Assembly (NCBI GenBank): GCA_045534635.1
Contig: JAZSKB010000014.1
Coordinates: 1 to 64,000, forward strand
Origin: UBA1205 sp045534635
Lineage (GTDB): Bacteria; Bacteroidota; Bacteroidia; Bacteroidales; WCHB1-69
Reading direction: 5' to 3'
Length of the DNA: 64,000 nt
Part shown: one piece after another, positions 27,379-36,320 of the stretch
Position numbering within the stretch: the first letter of the stretch is position 1
How the letters are laid out: every line of letters starts with the position of its first letter
Position numbers and translations under genes: made by a program
The notes under the pieces: model-generated
The model's database searches: none
The model's input: only the letters and a program-made list of their open reading frames with translations
Told to the model about the DNA's origin: nothing

Positions 27379-27594
27379 TAATTTAATGCAGGTAGCTTAT
27401 AATAACGAGCCTCAAAACAACACACTATAAAATAGCTATTAATACTACTGTTTATCAGGTAGTTACAAGCAATTTTTTGGTGTGTTTTTTATAAACTCTC
27501 ATTTTTTAGCATATTGTTATTATTCAACGTTTTATACATAACAAATATTGTGCCAAAGTGGTCGATTTTTGATGAAAAAATGAAAAATTTTTTT
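27379..27594 (-). repeat. Intergenic repeat element, copy 2 (inverted relative to copy 1)
   Basis: The minus strand matches 19491-19718. Exact blocks are 27380-27398, 27400-27420 and 27444-27465, in the same order and with nearly the same spacing as in copy 1. The sequence between the blocks has diverged by substitutions and small indels, so the copies are not recent. It lies in the 592-bp gap between dksA and lptB. ORFs crossing it on either strand are not conserved between the copies, arguing against a coding role. Confidence 0.8.
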
Positions 27595-27602
27595 TCAGTC
27601 AC

Positions 27603-27641
27603 TTTTTTCGGTGTCTTCGACAGGCTCAGACACCGAAAAAA
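27603..27641 (+). repeat. Perfect 13-bp hairpin with a CTTCGACAGGCTCAG core
   Basis: TTTTTTCGGTGTC and GACACCGAAAAAA pair perfectly around a 13-nt loop TTCGACAGGCTCA. The C-TTCGACAGGCTCA-G core is a motif I know as an intergenic repeat in many environmental bacterial genomes. The A/T-flanked stem could also act as a bidirectional transcription terminator. It lies between repeat copy 2 and the lptB promoter. Confidence 0.75.
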
Positions 27642-27695
27642 CAAAAAATTAAACTTTTTTGTAGTAAAAACATTTGTTATTAAAAGAAAAGATTG

Positions 27696-27703
27696 TACTT
27701 TTG
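27696..27703 (+). promoter_or_regulatory. -7 box (TACTTTTG) of lptB
   Basis: TACTTTTGC lies 22 nt before the lptB ATG at 27725 and fits TAnnTTTG. Confidence 0.65.
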
Positions 27704-27724
27704 CAAAAAATGACCAAAAATTAG

Positions 27725-28453
27725 ATGGATATACTTCGTACAGAATCAATTTTTAAGAAATACCACAACCGTTTGGTGGTCAACGATGTAAGCATAGAAG
27801 TTAAGCAAGGACAAATTGTTGGTTTGCTTGGTCCCAATGGAGCAGGAAAAACAACATCATTTTATACTATCGTTGGATTAATAAAACCTTTATCAGGAAA
27901 AGTTTATCTCAATGATATAGAAATAACCCAAAAACCTATGTACGAACGTGCGAGAATGGGAATAGGATACCTTGCCCAAGAAGCATCTGTTTTTCGAACT
28001 ATGACAGTAGAAGACAATATCCGTAGTGTGCTACAATTTACCAAACTGAACAAACAAGAACAAGAAAATAAATTAGAAAATCTGCTTGATGAATTTGGTT
28101 TACAACATATCAGAAAAAGTCTAGGGCGACAATTATCAGGAGGAGAACGTCGCAGAACAGAAATTGCTCGTAGTTTAGCAACAGGACCAAATTTTATCCT
28201 TTTAGATGAACCTTTTGCTGGTGTTGACCCTATCGCCGTAGAAGATATTCAATCTATTGTAGCCAAACTCAAAGAAAAAAATATTGGCATACTTATTACC
28301 GACCACAATGTAGATGAAACTTTGGCAATTACCGATTATGCATATATTTTAGTCAATGGTAGTGTTTTTCGTAGTGGAACACCCGAAGAACTTGCTCAAG
28401 ATGAAAAAGTTAAAAAAGTTTATCTCGGTCAAAATTTTGTGCTAAAAAAATAA
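27725..28453 (+). CDS. lptB: LPS export ABC transporter ATP-binding protein LptB
   Basis: 242 aa. LptB is the ATPase that drives lipopolysaccharide extraction by LptFG from the inner membrane. Walker A is GPNGAGKT (36-43), the Q-loop region is GYLAQEASVFR, the signature is LSGGERRR, and Walker B is FILLDEPFAGVDP. The switch His is in ITDHNVDETL, the form typical of LptB. It is a single gene with its own promoter. lptF/G and the rest of the Lpt machinery are not in the window. Confidence 0.95.
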   Translation: MDILRTESIFKKYHNRLVVNDVSIEVKQGQIVGLLGPNGAGKTTSFYTIVGLIKPLSGKVYLNDIEITQKPMYERARMGIGYLAQEASVFRTMTVEDNIRSVLQFTKLNKQEQENKLENLLDEFGLQHIRKSLGRQLSGGERRRTEIARSLATGPNFILLDEPFAGVDPIAVEDIQSIVAKLKEKNIGILITDHNVDETLAITDYAYILVNGSVFRSGTPEELAQDEKVKKVYLGQNFVLKK

Positions 28454-28521
28454 AAAAGAATTTGTTATAAACAAAACTATCTAATTTCTGTTTTTTCAAG
28501 CTTCTGCATTAAAAAAAATGC

Positions 28522-28529
28522 TACCTTTG
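28522..28529 (+). promoter_or_regulatory. -7 box (TACCTTTG) of mutA
   Basis: TACCTTTGC fits TAnnTTTG, 61 nt before the mutA start. Confidence 0.6.
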
Positions 28530-28590
28530 CAAATATTTGTTTTTTTTAAAATAAAATAACATTCTATTGATTATTAAATAATATAAACTT

Positions 28591-30447
28591 ATGAGCGATA
28601 ACATAGAAAAATTGTTCGCAGAATTTAATCCTATTTCGACTCAAGAATGGGAAGAAATTATCAACAAAGATTTAAAAGGTGCTGATTACAACAAAAAACT
28701 GATATGGAATACCATGGAAGGTTTTTCTGTAAAACCATATTACAGAGCAGAAGACCTTCAAGAGTTGGCTTATCTTACACAAATCCCCGGACAAAATCCA
28801 TTTGTTAGAGGTAGCAAAACCAAAAACAACAATTGGAATATCGTTCAAGAAATAGAAGAAACTGACCCACAAAAAGCCAACGCTATAGCCCTTGACGCTT
28901 TGAAAAAAGGTGCAGAAGTAGTTAGTTTCAATTGCCAAACTATCACTACAGCAGAACAATTGTCAACATTGCTTTGCAATATAGATATTGCTATTTGTGG
29001 TGTTCGTTTCCGCCTTGCAAAAGATTTTATTGCTTTTGCTAAATTATTCGTTGATTATGTCAATAATAACAACATTGACAAAACAAAAGTCCATGGTGCT
29101 TTTCATTTTGACCCACTATCATACTTGTTCTTACACGGAAAATTCCAACATTCTCAACAAGATGATTTGCAACAAGTCTTGATTATGCACCAATTAATGT
29201 CAGAATTTACTCATTTTCAATATTTAACAATTAATGCAACATTTTTACACAATTGTGGTGCTACTATTGTTCAAGAATTGGCTTTCGCCTTATCATCTGC
29301 TAACGAATATTTAGCATTAATCACTGATAACAATATAAATATCAACGACTTTTTACATAAAATAGGTTTTACATTGTCTATTAGTTCCAACTATTTTATG
29401 GAAATTGCCAAATTACGTTCCGCTCGATTGTTATGGGCAACTATTGCAAATGCATATCAAGCAGAGCCTGCAAATTGCAAAATGACTATTTTTTCACAAT
29501 CTTCTTTATGGAACAAAACCATTTACGACCCTTATGTAAACATGCTTCGTATAACAACAGAAGGAATGTCTGCTGCTTTAGGTGGTGCCGATAGCATTGC
29601 ATTATCTCCTTTCGATGTAACATACAAACCCGCTGACGATTTTTCGGCAAGAATTGCTCGAAATACACAAATTTTACTTAAAGAAGAATCTTATTTCGAT
29701 AAAATAGTTGACCCTGCCGCTGGTTCTTATTATATTGAAAATCTTACCAATAGCATTGCCGAATCCGTTTGGAACTTATTCCAAGAAATTGAAAAAGAAA
29801 ATGGTATCATTGCTTTCTGTACTTCTGGTAAACTCAAAAATGCTATTGAAACAAGTTGTCAAAAACGTGATTTAGACATTGCCACCCGAAGAACTATTAT
29901 TTTAGGAACAAATCAATATCCTAACATTAAAGAAGAAATGTTAGATAAAATTGTTGACAACAAACAAGAAGACAATAATTTGTATTTAAAACCATATCGC
30001 GGAGCAATTGCTTTTGAACAATTGCGTTTGGCAACAGAAAAATGGGCTAAAAACAATGGTCGCCCTAAAGTATTCTTGTTGAAAATTGGAAATATCGCTA
30101 TGCGACAAGCAAGAGCTGGTTTTATTACCAATTTCTTCGGTTGTGCTGGTTACGAAATCATAGAAAGTGCTGGTTATAAAACAATCGAAGACGCTCTAAA
30201 AGATGCCGTTGCTTCAAAGGCTCACATTGTTGCTATTTGTAGTTCTGATGAAGAATACGCTGATGTTGCCGCTCCTATTGCTCAATTGTTGAAACAACAA
30301 TTACCTAATGCAAAATGTATCGTTGCCGGAAATCCTACTGACATTGTTGAGCATTTGAAAAACAATGGTGTTGACGATTTCATTCACATAAAAGTAAATC
30401 TATTAGACACTTTACGCTCTTACAATAAGTTATTAGGTATCTCTTAA
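28591..30447 (+). CDS. mutA: Methylmalonyl-CoA mutase small (beta) subunit
   Basis: 618 aa. With the large subunit MutB it interconverts succinyl-CoA and methylmalonyl-CoA for propionate formation. The N-terminal part has the typical DLKGADYNKKLIWNTMEGF and RAEDL segments and a TIM-barrel region (SALGGADSIALSPFD, DPAAGSYYIENLT). In the C-terminal flavodoxin-like domain the cobalamin-binding DxHxxG of MutB is absent (KIGNIAMRQARAGFITNFF at the equivalent place), which is normal for the non-catalytic small subunit. mutB would usually follow directly but does not here; a strong terminator and an unrelated minus-strand gene follow instead. Confidence 0.93.
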   Translation: MSDNIEKLFAEFNPISTQEWEEIINKDLKGADYNKKLIWNTMEGFSVKPYYRAEDLQELAYLTQIPGQNPFVRGSKTKNNNWNIVQEIEETDPQKANAIALDALKKGAEVVSFNCQTITTAEQLSTLLCNIDIAICGVRFRLAKDFIAFAKLFVDYVNNNNIDKTKVHGAFHFDPLSYLFLHGKFQHSQQDDLQQVLIMHQLMSEFTHFQYLTINATFLHNCGATIVQELAFALSSANEYLALITDNNININDFLHKIGFTLSISSNYFMEIAKLRSARLLWATIANAYQAEPANCKMTIFSQSSLWNKTIYDPYVNMLRITTEGMSAALGGADSIALSPFDVTYKPADDFSARIARNTQILLKEESYFDKIVDPAAGSYYIENLTNSIAESVWNLFQEIEKENGIIAFCTSGKLKNAIETSCQKRDLDIATRRTIILGTNQYPNIKEEMLDKIVDNKQEDNNLYLKPYRGAIAFEQLRLATEKWAKNNGRPKVFLLKIGNIAMRQARAGFITNFFGCAGYEIIESAGYKTIEDALKDAVASKAHIVAICSSDEEYADVAAPIAQLLKQQLPNAKCIVAGNPTDIVEHLKNNGVDDFIHIKVNLLDTLRSYNKLLGIS

Positions 30448-30477
30448 ATAAAATTTGTGTTTTTTTTTATCATAATG

Positions 30478-30508
30478 AAAAGAGGAATAACTTTGTTATT
30501 CCTCTTTT
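30478..30508 (+). terminator. Intrinsic terminator of mutA
   Basis: AAAAGAGGAATAAC, loop TTT, GTTATTCCTCTTTT is a perfect 14-bp stem, followed by a T-rich run on the plus strand. It separates mutA from the convergent T9SS gene and may work for both. Confidence 0.85.
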
Positions 30509-30550
30509 TCTTTTTAAAACATATTAATGAAAAAAATCAAATTGAAAACA

Positions 30551-32656
30551 CTATTCTTTTATTATTTTTCTTGTAATTACTTCTTTATTTTCATTAGTAA
30601 TTACAATTACATAAAATCCTTCTGACAATTTTGATACATCAAGTTTAACTTTCGATGAATTAACATCTTGATTTACTACTTGAAGACCTATACTATTATA
30701 TATACTAACATTAAGTATTTTTTGAGTATTTTCTATATTTAACATTTTGCCAACAGGAGATGGATATATTTTACATGTTGATACCATTTCTTTTTGATTA
30801 CATTTTACTGCAATCGGTTTGAAAGGTTCTGATGAGCCATTTATATCCGTTTGACGCAAACGAAAATAAACATATTTTGTATTTGAATTCTCAACTTCAT
30901 AAGTATAATTATTCTTTTTTGCTGAAGTTCCTGCCCCTATTATACGAGCAATTTCTGTATAATGAATGGCATCATTACTTCCTTCTATTGTAAAGTATTC
31001 ATTGTTTGTTTCTGTGGCTGTTGTCCATGCAAGTGAAACAGTTTTTCCAGAACAAACACCAGTAAATGAAAGTAATTCTATTGGCAAAACATCACATACG
31101 GCTCCTATATATGCTCCCGCTGTAGTTTTTGAACCACGACTATTTCCTGATAAATCAATAATTACATCTTCCAATCTATCACAGCATTCTGTCATTGTTT
31201 CGGGAGTATTTAATTTTTGTCTTTTGTTATTTTTTTCATTTTTTCCTAAAGCATATACATTATTACTATTGTTCTCTGGCTCAAGTAAAACTATTGAATT
31301 TCCTTTTGAAGTTTCAGATACTATCCCTTTTAATAGTCTAAAATCATTCCATTGTGTTTTATTTGCATCTGTGGTAAAAAACAAATTATTGAACCCTCTT
31401 ATTGATGCTTCCGACAATACTGTACTATCTTCTATAAATATTTCTGTTCCTCCGCCTGCTACCGCTATTGAGTTATGATATATTTTTACTGCTGAAGTAT
31501 TTTTTAAGTTTATAGCACATTTTTCATTATTCTCTTTTAGATAAATATCATTGTTTATTATCGAACATTCTCCTTTTAGGAATAATCCATATAAGTATGT
31601 TGGAACATCAGTAAAATCATCTGCTACTATTTTATTCCCTGATATATTGTTCCTTACTATACAATCCGTTCTTGTTGTATCGTATGTAAAAATAGCAGCC
31701 CATGTTTCTTCTGGGCTTTTATTTGGTGAAAATGTATTGTTTACAATATGTAAAGTCATATCATACATTATTGGGTCATATTGTGTTGGATTAGAATATA
31801 TCACACCCTCCTCTTCCCATTCTTCTGCTTCTTGAAACATCATAGAAGGAGAAAGACAAATTGCTGCTTTTGTACTATTTAGAAAAATATTATCTTTTAT
31901 GGTTAAATCCATATAACATACTTCTCCGTTTGATACGAGAATCCAATTACCTGTTTCTGTATCTTCCACCCATTCCATTCCATCTCCAACAAAAGGATTT
32001 ATATCTATGCTCATTCTTGCTCCATCAAAAATATTATTTCTAATTTCTACATTTGTAATAAGATTTGATATGTTTATCAAAGATTCTTCTCCTGCATAAT
32101 AATCATCAGGAGGAGTTGTTCTTGTATATAAAAATTTACAATTTTGAACAACAACATTTGAATCTTCTCCTAAAGATAAACAAGAAATATCCCATTCCTC
32201 AAAATAGTTGTCTTGTATAAATGTAATATGCTCTACAATAACATTATCTGATTCCGATATATTGCAAGGTCCATGAATAACAACAGAATCTGCATTTTTC
32301 GATTGAGAACGTATTGTTATTGTATAGGGATTTATATAGGGATTTCCATCCTCATCTTCTATTCGAGTATAAAACATCTGAAGATATAGAATAGGATAAG
32401 GCGTTCCCCATTTAGTAGAAACATAATGCCCATCTAAAATTTCAAAAACAATATCTCCTGCTGGAAATATAGGATTCCAATTATTATTTTCAATATCTTC
32501 ATGAAAAAGGTCATTGGTTGCCTCCATAAAATTTGGATAATCGGCACCTTGATTAGTGTCGCCAATAGTGTATGTACCAGAGGCACCTTGCTTTTGTGCA
32601 GAAGTATATCCTACACTTATCATCAAAATTACTAAACCTAATAACAGTTTTCTCAT
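30551..32656 (-). CDS. T9SS cargo protein with parallel beta-helix repeats
   Basis: 701 aa. The signal peptide is LLLGLVILMISVGYTSAQ. The central region (about 100-480) consists of short repeats such as NVVVQNCKF, VEIRNNIFDG, DLTIKDNIFLN, LHIVNNTFSPN and IVRNNISGN. These are the rungs of a right-handed parallel beta-helix (PbH1), the fold of many polysaccharide-acting enzymes and adhesins. An Ig-like stretch follows (LLSFTGVCSGKTVSLAWTTA, then YFTIEGSND). The last ~75 residues (IYPSPVGKMLNIENT ... LSEGFYVIVITNENKEV) are a T9SS type A sorting domain, so the protein is secreted or cell-surface attached. No catalytic residues can be named. Confidence 0.88.
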   Translation of the reverse strand: MRKLLLGLVILMISVGYTSAQKQGASGTYTIGDTNQGADYPNFMEATNDLFHEDIENNNWNPIFPAGDIVFEILDGHYVSTKWGTPYPILYLQMFYTRIEDEDGNPYINPYTITIRSQSKNADSVVIHGPCNISESDNVIVEHITFIQDNYFEEWDISCLSLGEDSNVVVQNCKFLYTRTTPPDDYYAGEESLINISNLITNVEIRNNIFDGARMSIDINPFVGDGMEWVEDTETGNWILVSNGEVCYMDLTIKDNIFLNSTKAAICLSPSMMFQEAEEWEEEGVIYSNPTQYDPIMYDMTLHIVNNTFSPNKSPEETWAAIFTYDTTRTDCIVRNNISGNKIVADDFTDVPTYLYGLFLKGECSIINNDIYLKENNEKCAINLKNTSAVKIYHNSIAVAGGGTEIFIEDSTVLSEASIRGFNNLFFTTDANKTQWNDFRLLKGIVSETSKGNSIVLLEPENNSNNVYALGKNEKNNKRQKLNTPETMTECCDRLEDVIIDLSGNSRGSKTTAGAYIGAVCDVLPIELLSFTGVCSGKTVSLAWTTATETNNEYFTIEGSNDAIHYTEIARIIGAGTSAKKNNYTYEVENSNTKYVYFRLRQTDINGSSEPFKPIAVKCNQKEMVSTCKIYPSPVGKMLNIENTQKILNVSIYNSIGLQVVNQDVNSSKVKLDVSKLSEGFYVIVITNENKEVITRKIIKE

Positions 32657-32803
32657 AACATATCTCTTTTTTTTCCTCCTGATTCTAAAGGATTTGTTAA
32701 CATATATTCCAAGAAATTTGAATCAACATACTTCCTTACTTTTCAAAATAAGTGAAGTATAAACTTCTCATTCCAAGTAAAAAAATTCTTTTTTACCTTT
32801 TTG

Positions 32804-32811
32804 CAAAGATA
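32804..32811 (-). promoter_or_regulatory. -7 box (TATCTTTG) of the beta-helix T9SS gene
   Basis: TATCTTTGC on the minus strand, about 148 nt upstream of the start at 32656. Together with the plus-strand box at 32972-32979 it accounts for the 345-bp gap 32657-33001, in which I see no gene. Confidence 0.6.
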
Positions 32812-32971
32812 CTTGTTTTTTTATACAAAAAACAGTTTTTTTTAACTTTTTTTTATTCACAATGTAAATATATATATAAATATCTGTATTACTGTATTTT
32901 AATTTTGTTAAAAACAAAAAATAAACATTAGTATTAATAAAAATCAATTATAAAAAGTTGTAAAAAAATGC

Positions 32972-32979
32972 TATCTTTG
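32972..32979 (+). promoter_or_regulatory. -7 box (TATCTTTG) of the small protein-mutL operon
   Basis: TATCTTTGC lies 22 nt before the ATG at 33002. Confidence 0.7.
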
Positions 32980-33001
32980 CAAAATATTTAATATAAAAGT
33001 T

Positions 33002-33244
33002 ATGATAGGTACAACCAAAAAAAGAGAAAAACGAGAATTTAATTATCAGCCACGTTTTTATAACAAAACAGACGAAGATATAAAAAAACAAAAGATATTA
33101 AACAGCGAAAATACTAACGTAGATTTTGCAGATAGATTTCATCAGAAAATAAACGAAAAACGAACCAACAAAAAAGCTTCCAATAGAAAATTGTTGATAA
33201 TGTTGGCAATACTTTTTATGTTACTTTATATTTTATTGCATTAA
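33002..33244 (+). CDS. Small tail-anchored membrane protein (80 aa)
   Basis: The first ~60 residues are very polar and Lys/Arg/Asn-rich. A single hydrophobic helix forms the C terminus (LLIMLAILFMLLYILLH), so the protein should be anchored by its tail with the basic part in the cytoplasm. It has its own promoter and stops 3 nt before mutL. I do not know its function; its position suggests co-expression with the mismatch-repair gene. Confidence 0.75.
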   Translation: MIGTTKKREKREFNYQPRFYNKTDEDIKKQKILNSENTNVDFADRFHQKINEKRTNKKASNRKLLIMLAILFMLLYILLH

Positions 33245-33247
33245 ACT

Positions 33248-35089
33248 ATGGCAGATATTATCAACGTATTACCCGATAGCGTAGCCAATCAAATAGCGGC
33301 AGGAGAAGTAATTCAAAGACCGGCTTCTGTTGTAAAAGAATTAATAGAAAATGCTATTGATGCGGGAGCATCTAATATAGAAGTTAATATCAAAAATGCA
33401 GGTCGAACACTTATTCAAATCGTTGACAATGGTTCAGGAATGAGCGATACCGATGCACGTCTTTGTTTTGAACGTCACGCAACTTCTAAAATAAAAACGG
33501 CTGATGATTTATTTCATCTACAAACCAAAGGTTTTCGAGGAGAAGCATTGGCATCAATTGCTGCAATAGCTCATGTAGAACTTCGTACAAAAAAGGCAGA
33601 CAAAGAATTGGGAACCCTTTTATTGATGGAAGGTTGTAAATGCTTAGAACAAAGTGCTTGCAATTGCGAAAAAGGCTCTTCGTTTATGGTAAAAAATCTA
33701 TTTTTCAATGTTCCTGCCCGTCGTAACTTTTTAAAATCAGATAATGTAGAATTTGGACATATTCAAGAAGAATTTCTTCGTGTGGCTCTTGTTCATCACA
33801 ATATTTCTTTTACCCTTTATCATAACGAAAAAATAGAATATCAACTTGTTGCAAGTTCCTTAAAACAAAGAATTGTTAACATTTTTGGAAAGCATTACCA
33901 AGAAAAACTTATTCCGATAAATCAAAATATGAATTTGGTAAACATTCAAGGATATATTACCAAACCCGAATTTGCCAAAAAAACACGTGGAGAACAATAT
34001 TTATTTGTTAATCAAAGATTTATAAAACATCCCTACTTTCATCACGCTATTATGTCAGCTTTTGAAGAGTTGATACCTTCTGGTACATTTCCAAGTTATT
34101 TTATCTACTTTGACATTAACCCAGAAATGATAGATATAAATATACATCCCACTAAAACAGAAGTAAAATTTCAAGAAGAACGCAATATTTATAGTATTCT
34201 ACTTGCAACAATCAAACATAGCATAGGTGTTTTCAATCTCAATCCATCTTTAGATTTTGAAAATGTATCTCCAATAGAATTTTCTGAAAACAAAAATAAT
34301 ATTATTTCACAACCAACATCATTTTCTAATCCAGATTATAACCCATTTGACAAAAAAACTTTTAATTATTCTTCAAAAAATATAAGTCAAAATCAATGGA
34401 AAAGCAATAATGAAGGTTGGGAAAAAATATACAGCTCTATTCAGGAGAATATTCCAGAAGAAGCAAAAGAAATACAACAATCATTTCTTGAAACTGATAC
34501 TCAAGAAGATGAATATTTCAACAATCAAGAAAATGTTTTTCAAGTTTTAGACCAATATATTGTAGGTCAATTAAAATCTGGATTTATTGTTATTGATGTT
34601 TTTTCTGCAATGGAACGTATTCTATATGAACGATATTTGGCAAAATTAGACAATAATCTTGAAAGCAATATTCAAAAATTATTGTTTCCTGAAACACTCA
34701 ATTTTTCACCACAAAATGCGGAAGTTGTCAAGGAATTACTGCCTCATTTTTTAGATTTAGGTTTTGAAATAGAAGAATTTGGTAAAAATACTTTTATTTT
34801 GAATGGCGTTCCTACCGATTTTCAAAACAAAAATGCACAACAAGTAATTGACACACTTTTAGCAGCATACAATAGCAATTTGCTTTCTCTAAAAATTAGC
34901 AAGAAAAATAATCTTGCTCATTCTTTTGCTCGTTCTATAAATACCGAAAAAAAGAAAAAATTGTCAATGAGTGAAATGCAAAATATTATAAGTGAATTGT
35001 TTAAAACGACATCACCTAACATTTCACCAAGTGGGAACCGCATTTGTTTCTCCTTCAATGACAAAGAATTATTAAGATTATTTCAATAA
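33248..35089 (+). CDS. mutL: DNA mismatch repair protein MutL
   Basis: 613 aa. The N-terminal GHKL ATPase is complete: VVKELIENAIDAGA, VDNGSGM, RHATSKI and KGFRGEALASIAAI. It couples MutS mismatch recognition to repair. The C-terminal dimerisation domain is present, but the metal-binding endonuclease motifs of the nicking type are not recognisable. The place of DQHAxxE reads DVFSAME, and the ACK and CPHGRP equivalents read FARS and SPSGNR. This version therefore probably does not nick DNA itself. The HD-domain gene follows after 6 nt. Confidence 0.95.
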   Translation: MADIINVLPDSVANQIAAGEVIQRPASVVKELIENAIDAGASNIEVNIKNAGRTLIQIVDNGSGMSDTDARLCFERHATSKIKTADDLFHLQTKGFRGEALASIAAIAHVELRTKKADKELGTLLLMEGCKCLEQSACNCEKGSSFMVKNLFFNVPARRNFLKSDNVEFGHIQEEFLRVALVHHNISFTLYHNEKIEYQLVASSLKQRIVNIFGKHYQEKLIPINQNMNLVNIQGYITKPEFAKKTRGEQYLFVNQRFIKHPYFHHAIMSAFEELIPSGTFPSYFIYFDINPEMIDINIHPTKTEVKFQEERNIYSILLATIKHSIGVFNLNPSLDFENVSPIEFSENKNNIISQPTSFSNPDYNPFDKKTFNYSSKNISQNQWKSNNEGWEKIYSSIQENIPEEAKEIQQSFLETDTQEDEYFNNQENVFQVLDQYIVGQLKSGFIVIDVFSAMERILYERYLAKLDNNLESNIQKLLFPETLNFSPQNAEVVKELLPHFLDLGFEIEEFGKNTFILNGVPTDFQNKNAQQVIDTLLAAYNSNLLSLKISKKNNLAHSFARSINTEKKKKLSMSEMQNIISELFKTTSPNISPSGNRICFSFNDKELLRLFQ

Positions 35090-35095
35090 AATACC

Positions 35096-36319
35096 ATGTC
35101 AAATCAAAAAATTATCAACGACCCTGTTTATGGACTTATCAGTCTCAAAAGCAATCTTGTTTTTGAAATAATACAACATCCTTATTTTCAACGATTGAGA
35201 AACATTCATCAATTGGGATTAACACACATGGTATATCCAGGAGCCACTCATACCAGATTTCAACATTCTATTGGTGCTATGCATTTGATGCAAAATGCAT
35301 TAGAAATATTATCCAATAAAGGCGTTGATATTTCAGAAGAAGAAAAAGAAGCAACTCTGGCGGCTATTCTTTTACATGATATCGGACATACTGCTTTTTC
35401 TCACGCTTTGGAATATTTTTTTGTTGAAAATTGTTCCCATGAAGATTTTACTAATTTGATAATCAATGATTTAAATAATAAATTAGGAAACAAACTTCAT
35501 TTAACATTACAAATTATTGATAATCATTATCATAAAACATTTCTTCATCAATTGGTTTCTGGACAATTAGATGTTGACCGTCTTGATTATCTTAACAGAG
35601 ATAGTTTTTATACTGGTGTTTCTGAAGGTGTTATCGGTTCTGAACGTATTATTCAAATGCTCAATGTAAAAGACAATCATTTAGTTGCAGAATCTAAAGC
35701 CATTTATTCTATAGAAAAATTTATTATTTCTCGTCGGCTTATGTATTGGCAAGTGTATTTACATAAAACTGTACATGCAGCAGAACAAATGCTTGTTTGC
35801 ACGTTAAATCGAGCAAAATATCTTTATCAACAAGGAAAAAAAATATTTATGATTCCAGAATTGGCATTTTTCTTTGATAAAAATTATCAATTAGAAGATT
35901 TTTTCGACCCAAAATATTTACAAGCATATATAGAAATTGATGATAATATCATTTGGTATTGTATCAAGCAATGGCAAAATGCAACAGATATTGTATTATC
36001 TACCTTGAGTTATCGTCTTTACAATCGCAATTTGTTTCGCATTGAAATTCAAGAACATAAATTTGACAAAGAATATCTTGCAGATAAAAAAAGCCTTGTT
36101 TGTCAACATTTCAATATATCAGAAAAAGAGAGTGAATATTTTGTTGTTTCTGGCGAAATGACCAATCGAGCATACAATGCCAAGGTAGAATCCATTTATA
36201 TTTTAGATAAAAAAGGAGAACTCCACCGATTGGAAGAATTATCCGACCATCTCAATCATCGGACATTATCGGAAAGTGTAAACAAATATTTTATTTGCTA
36301 TCCTAAAGAAATTCAATAA
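35096..36319 (+). CDS. HD-domain phosphohydrolase
   Basis: 407 aa. The metal-binding motif is LLHDIGHTAFSHALE, with HD at the active site. RFQHSIGAMHLM upstream and LDVDRLDYLNRDSFYTGV downstream are as in dGTPase-like/SAMHD1-like HD hydrolases. These often degrade dNTPs or cyclic nucleotides. The exact substrate cannot be told from sequence. It is convergent with argS, with 1 nt between stops, and probably shares the mutL transcript. Confidence 0.85.
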   Translation: MSNQKIINDPVYGLISLKSNLVFEIIQHPYFQRLRNIHQLGLTHMVYPGATHTRFQHSIGAMHLMQNALEILSNKGVDISEEEKEATLAAILLHDIGHTAFSHALEYFFVENCSHEDFTNLIINDLNNKLGNKLHLTLQIIDNHYHKTFLHQLVSGQLDVDRLDYLNRDSFYTGVSEGVIGSERIIQMLNVKDNHLVAESKAIYSIEKFIISRRLMYWQVYLHKTVHAAEQMLVCTLNRAKYLYQQGKKIFMIPELAFFFDKNYQLEDFFDPKYLQAYIEIDDNIIWYCIKQWQNATDIVLSTLSYRLYNRNLFRIEIQEHKFDKEYLADKKSLVCQHFNISEKESEYFVVSGEMTNRAYNAKVESIYILDKKGELHRLEELSDHLNHRTLSESVNKYFICYPKEIQ

Positions 36320-36320
36320 A

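Noticed and set aside
19491..27594. The segment between the inverted repeats as a composite transposon
   Set aside because: It has no transposase or target duplication, holds housekeeping genes (lspA, dksA), and the repeat copies are too diverged for a recent mobile element.
27489..27756. ORFs on both strands crossing repeat copy 2 and the hairpin
   Set aside because: They are not preserved in the other copy of the repeat and are low-complexity.
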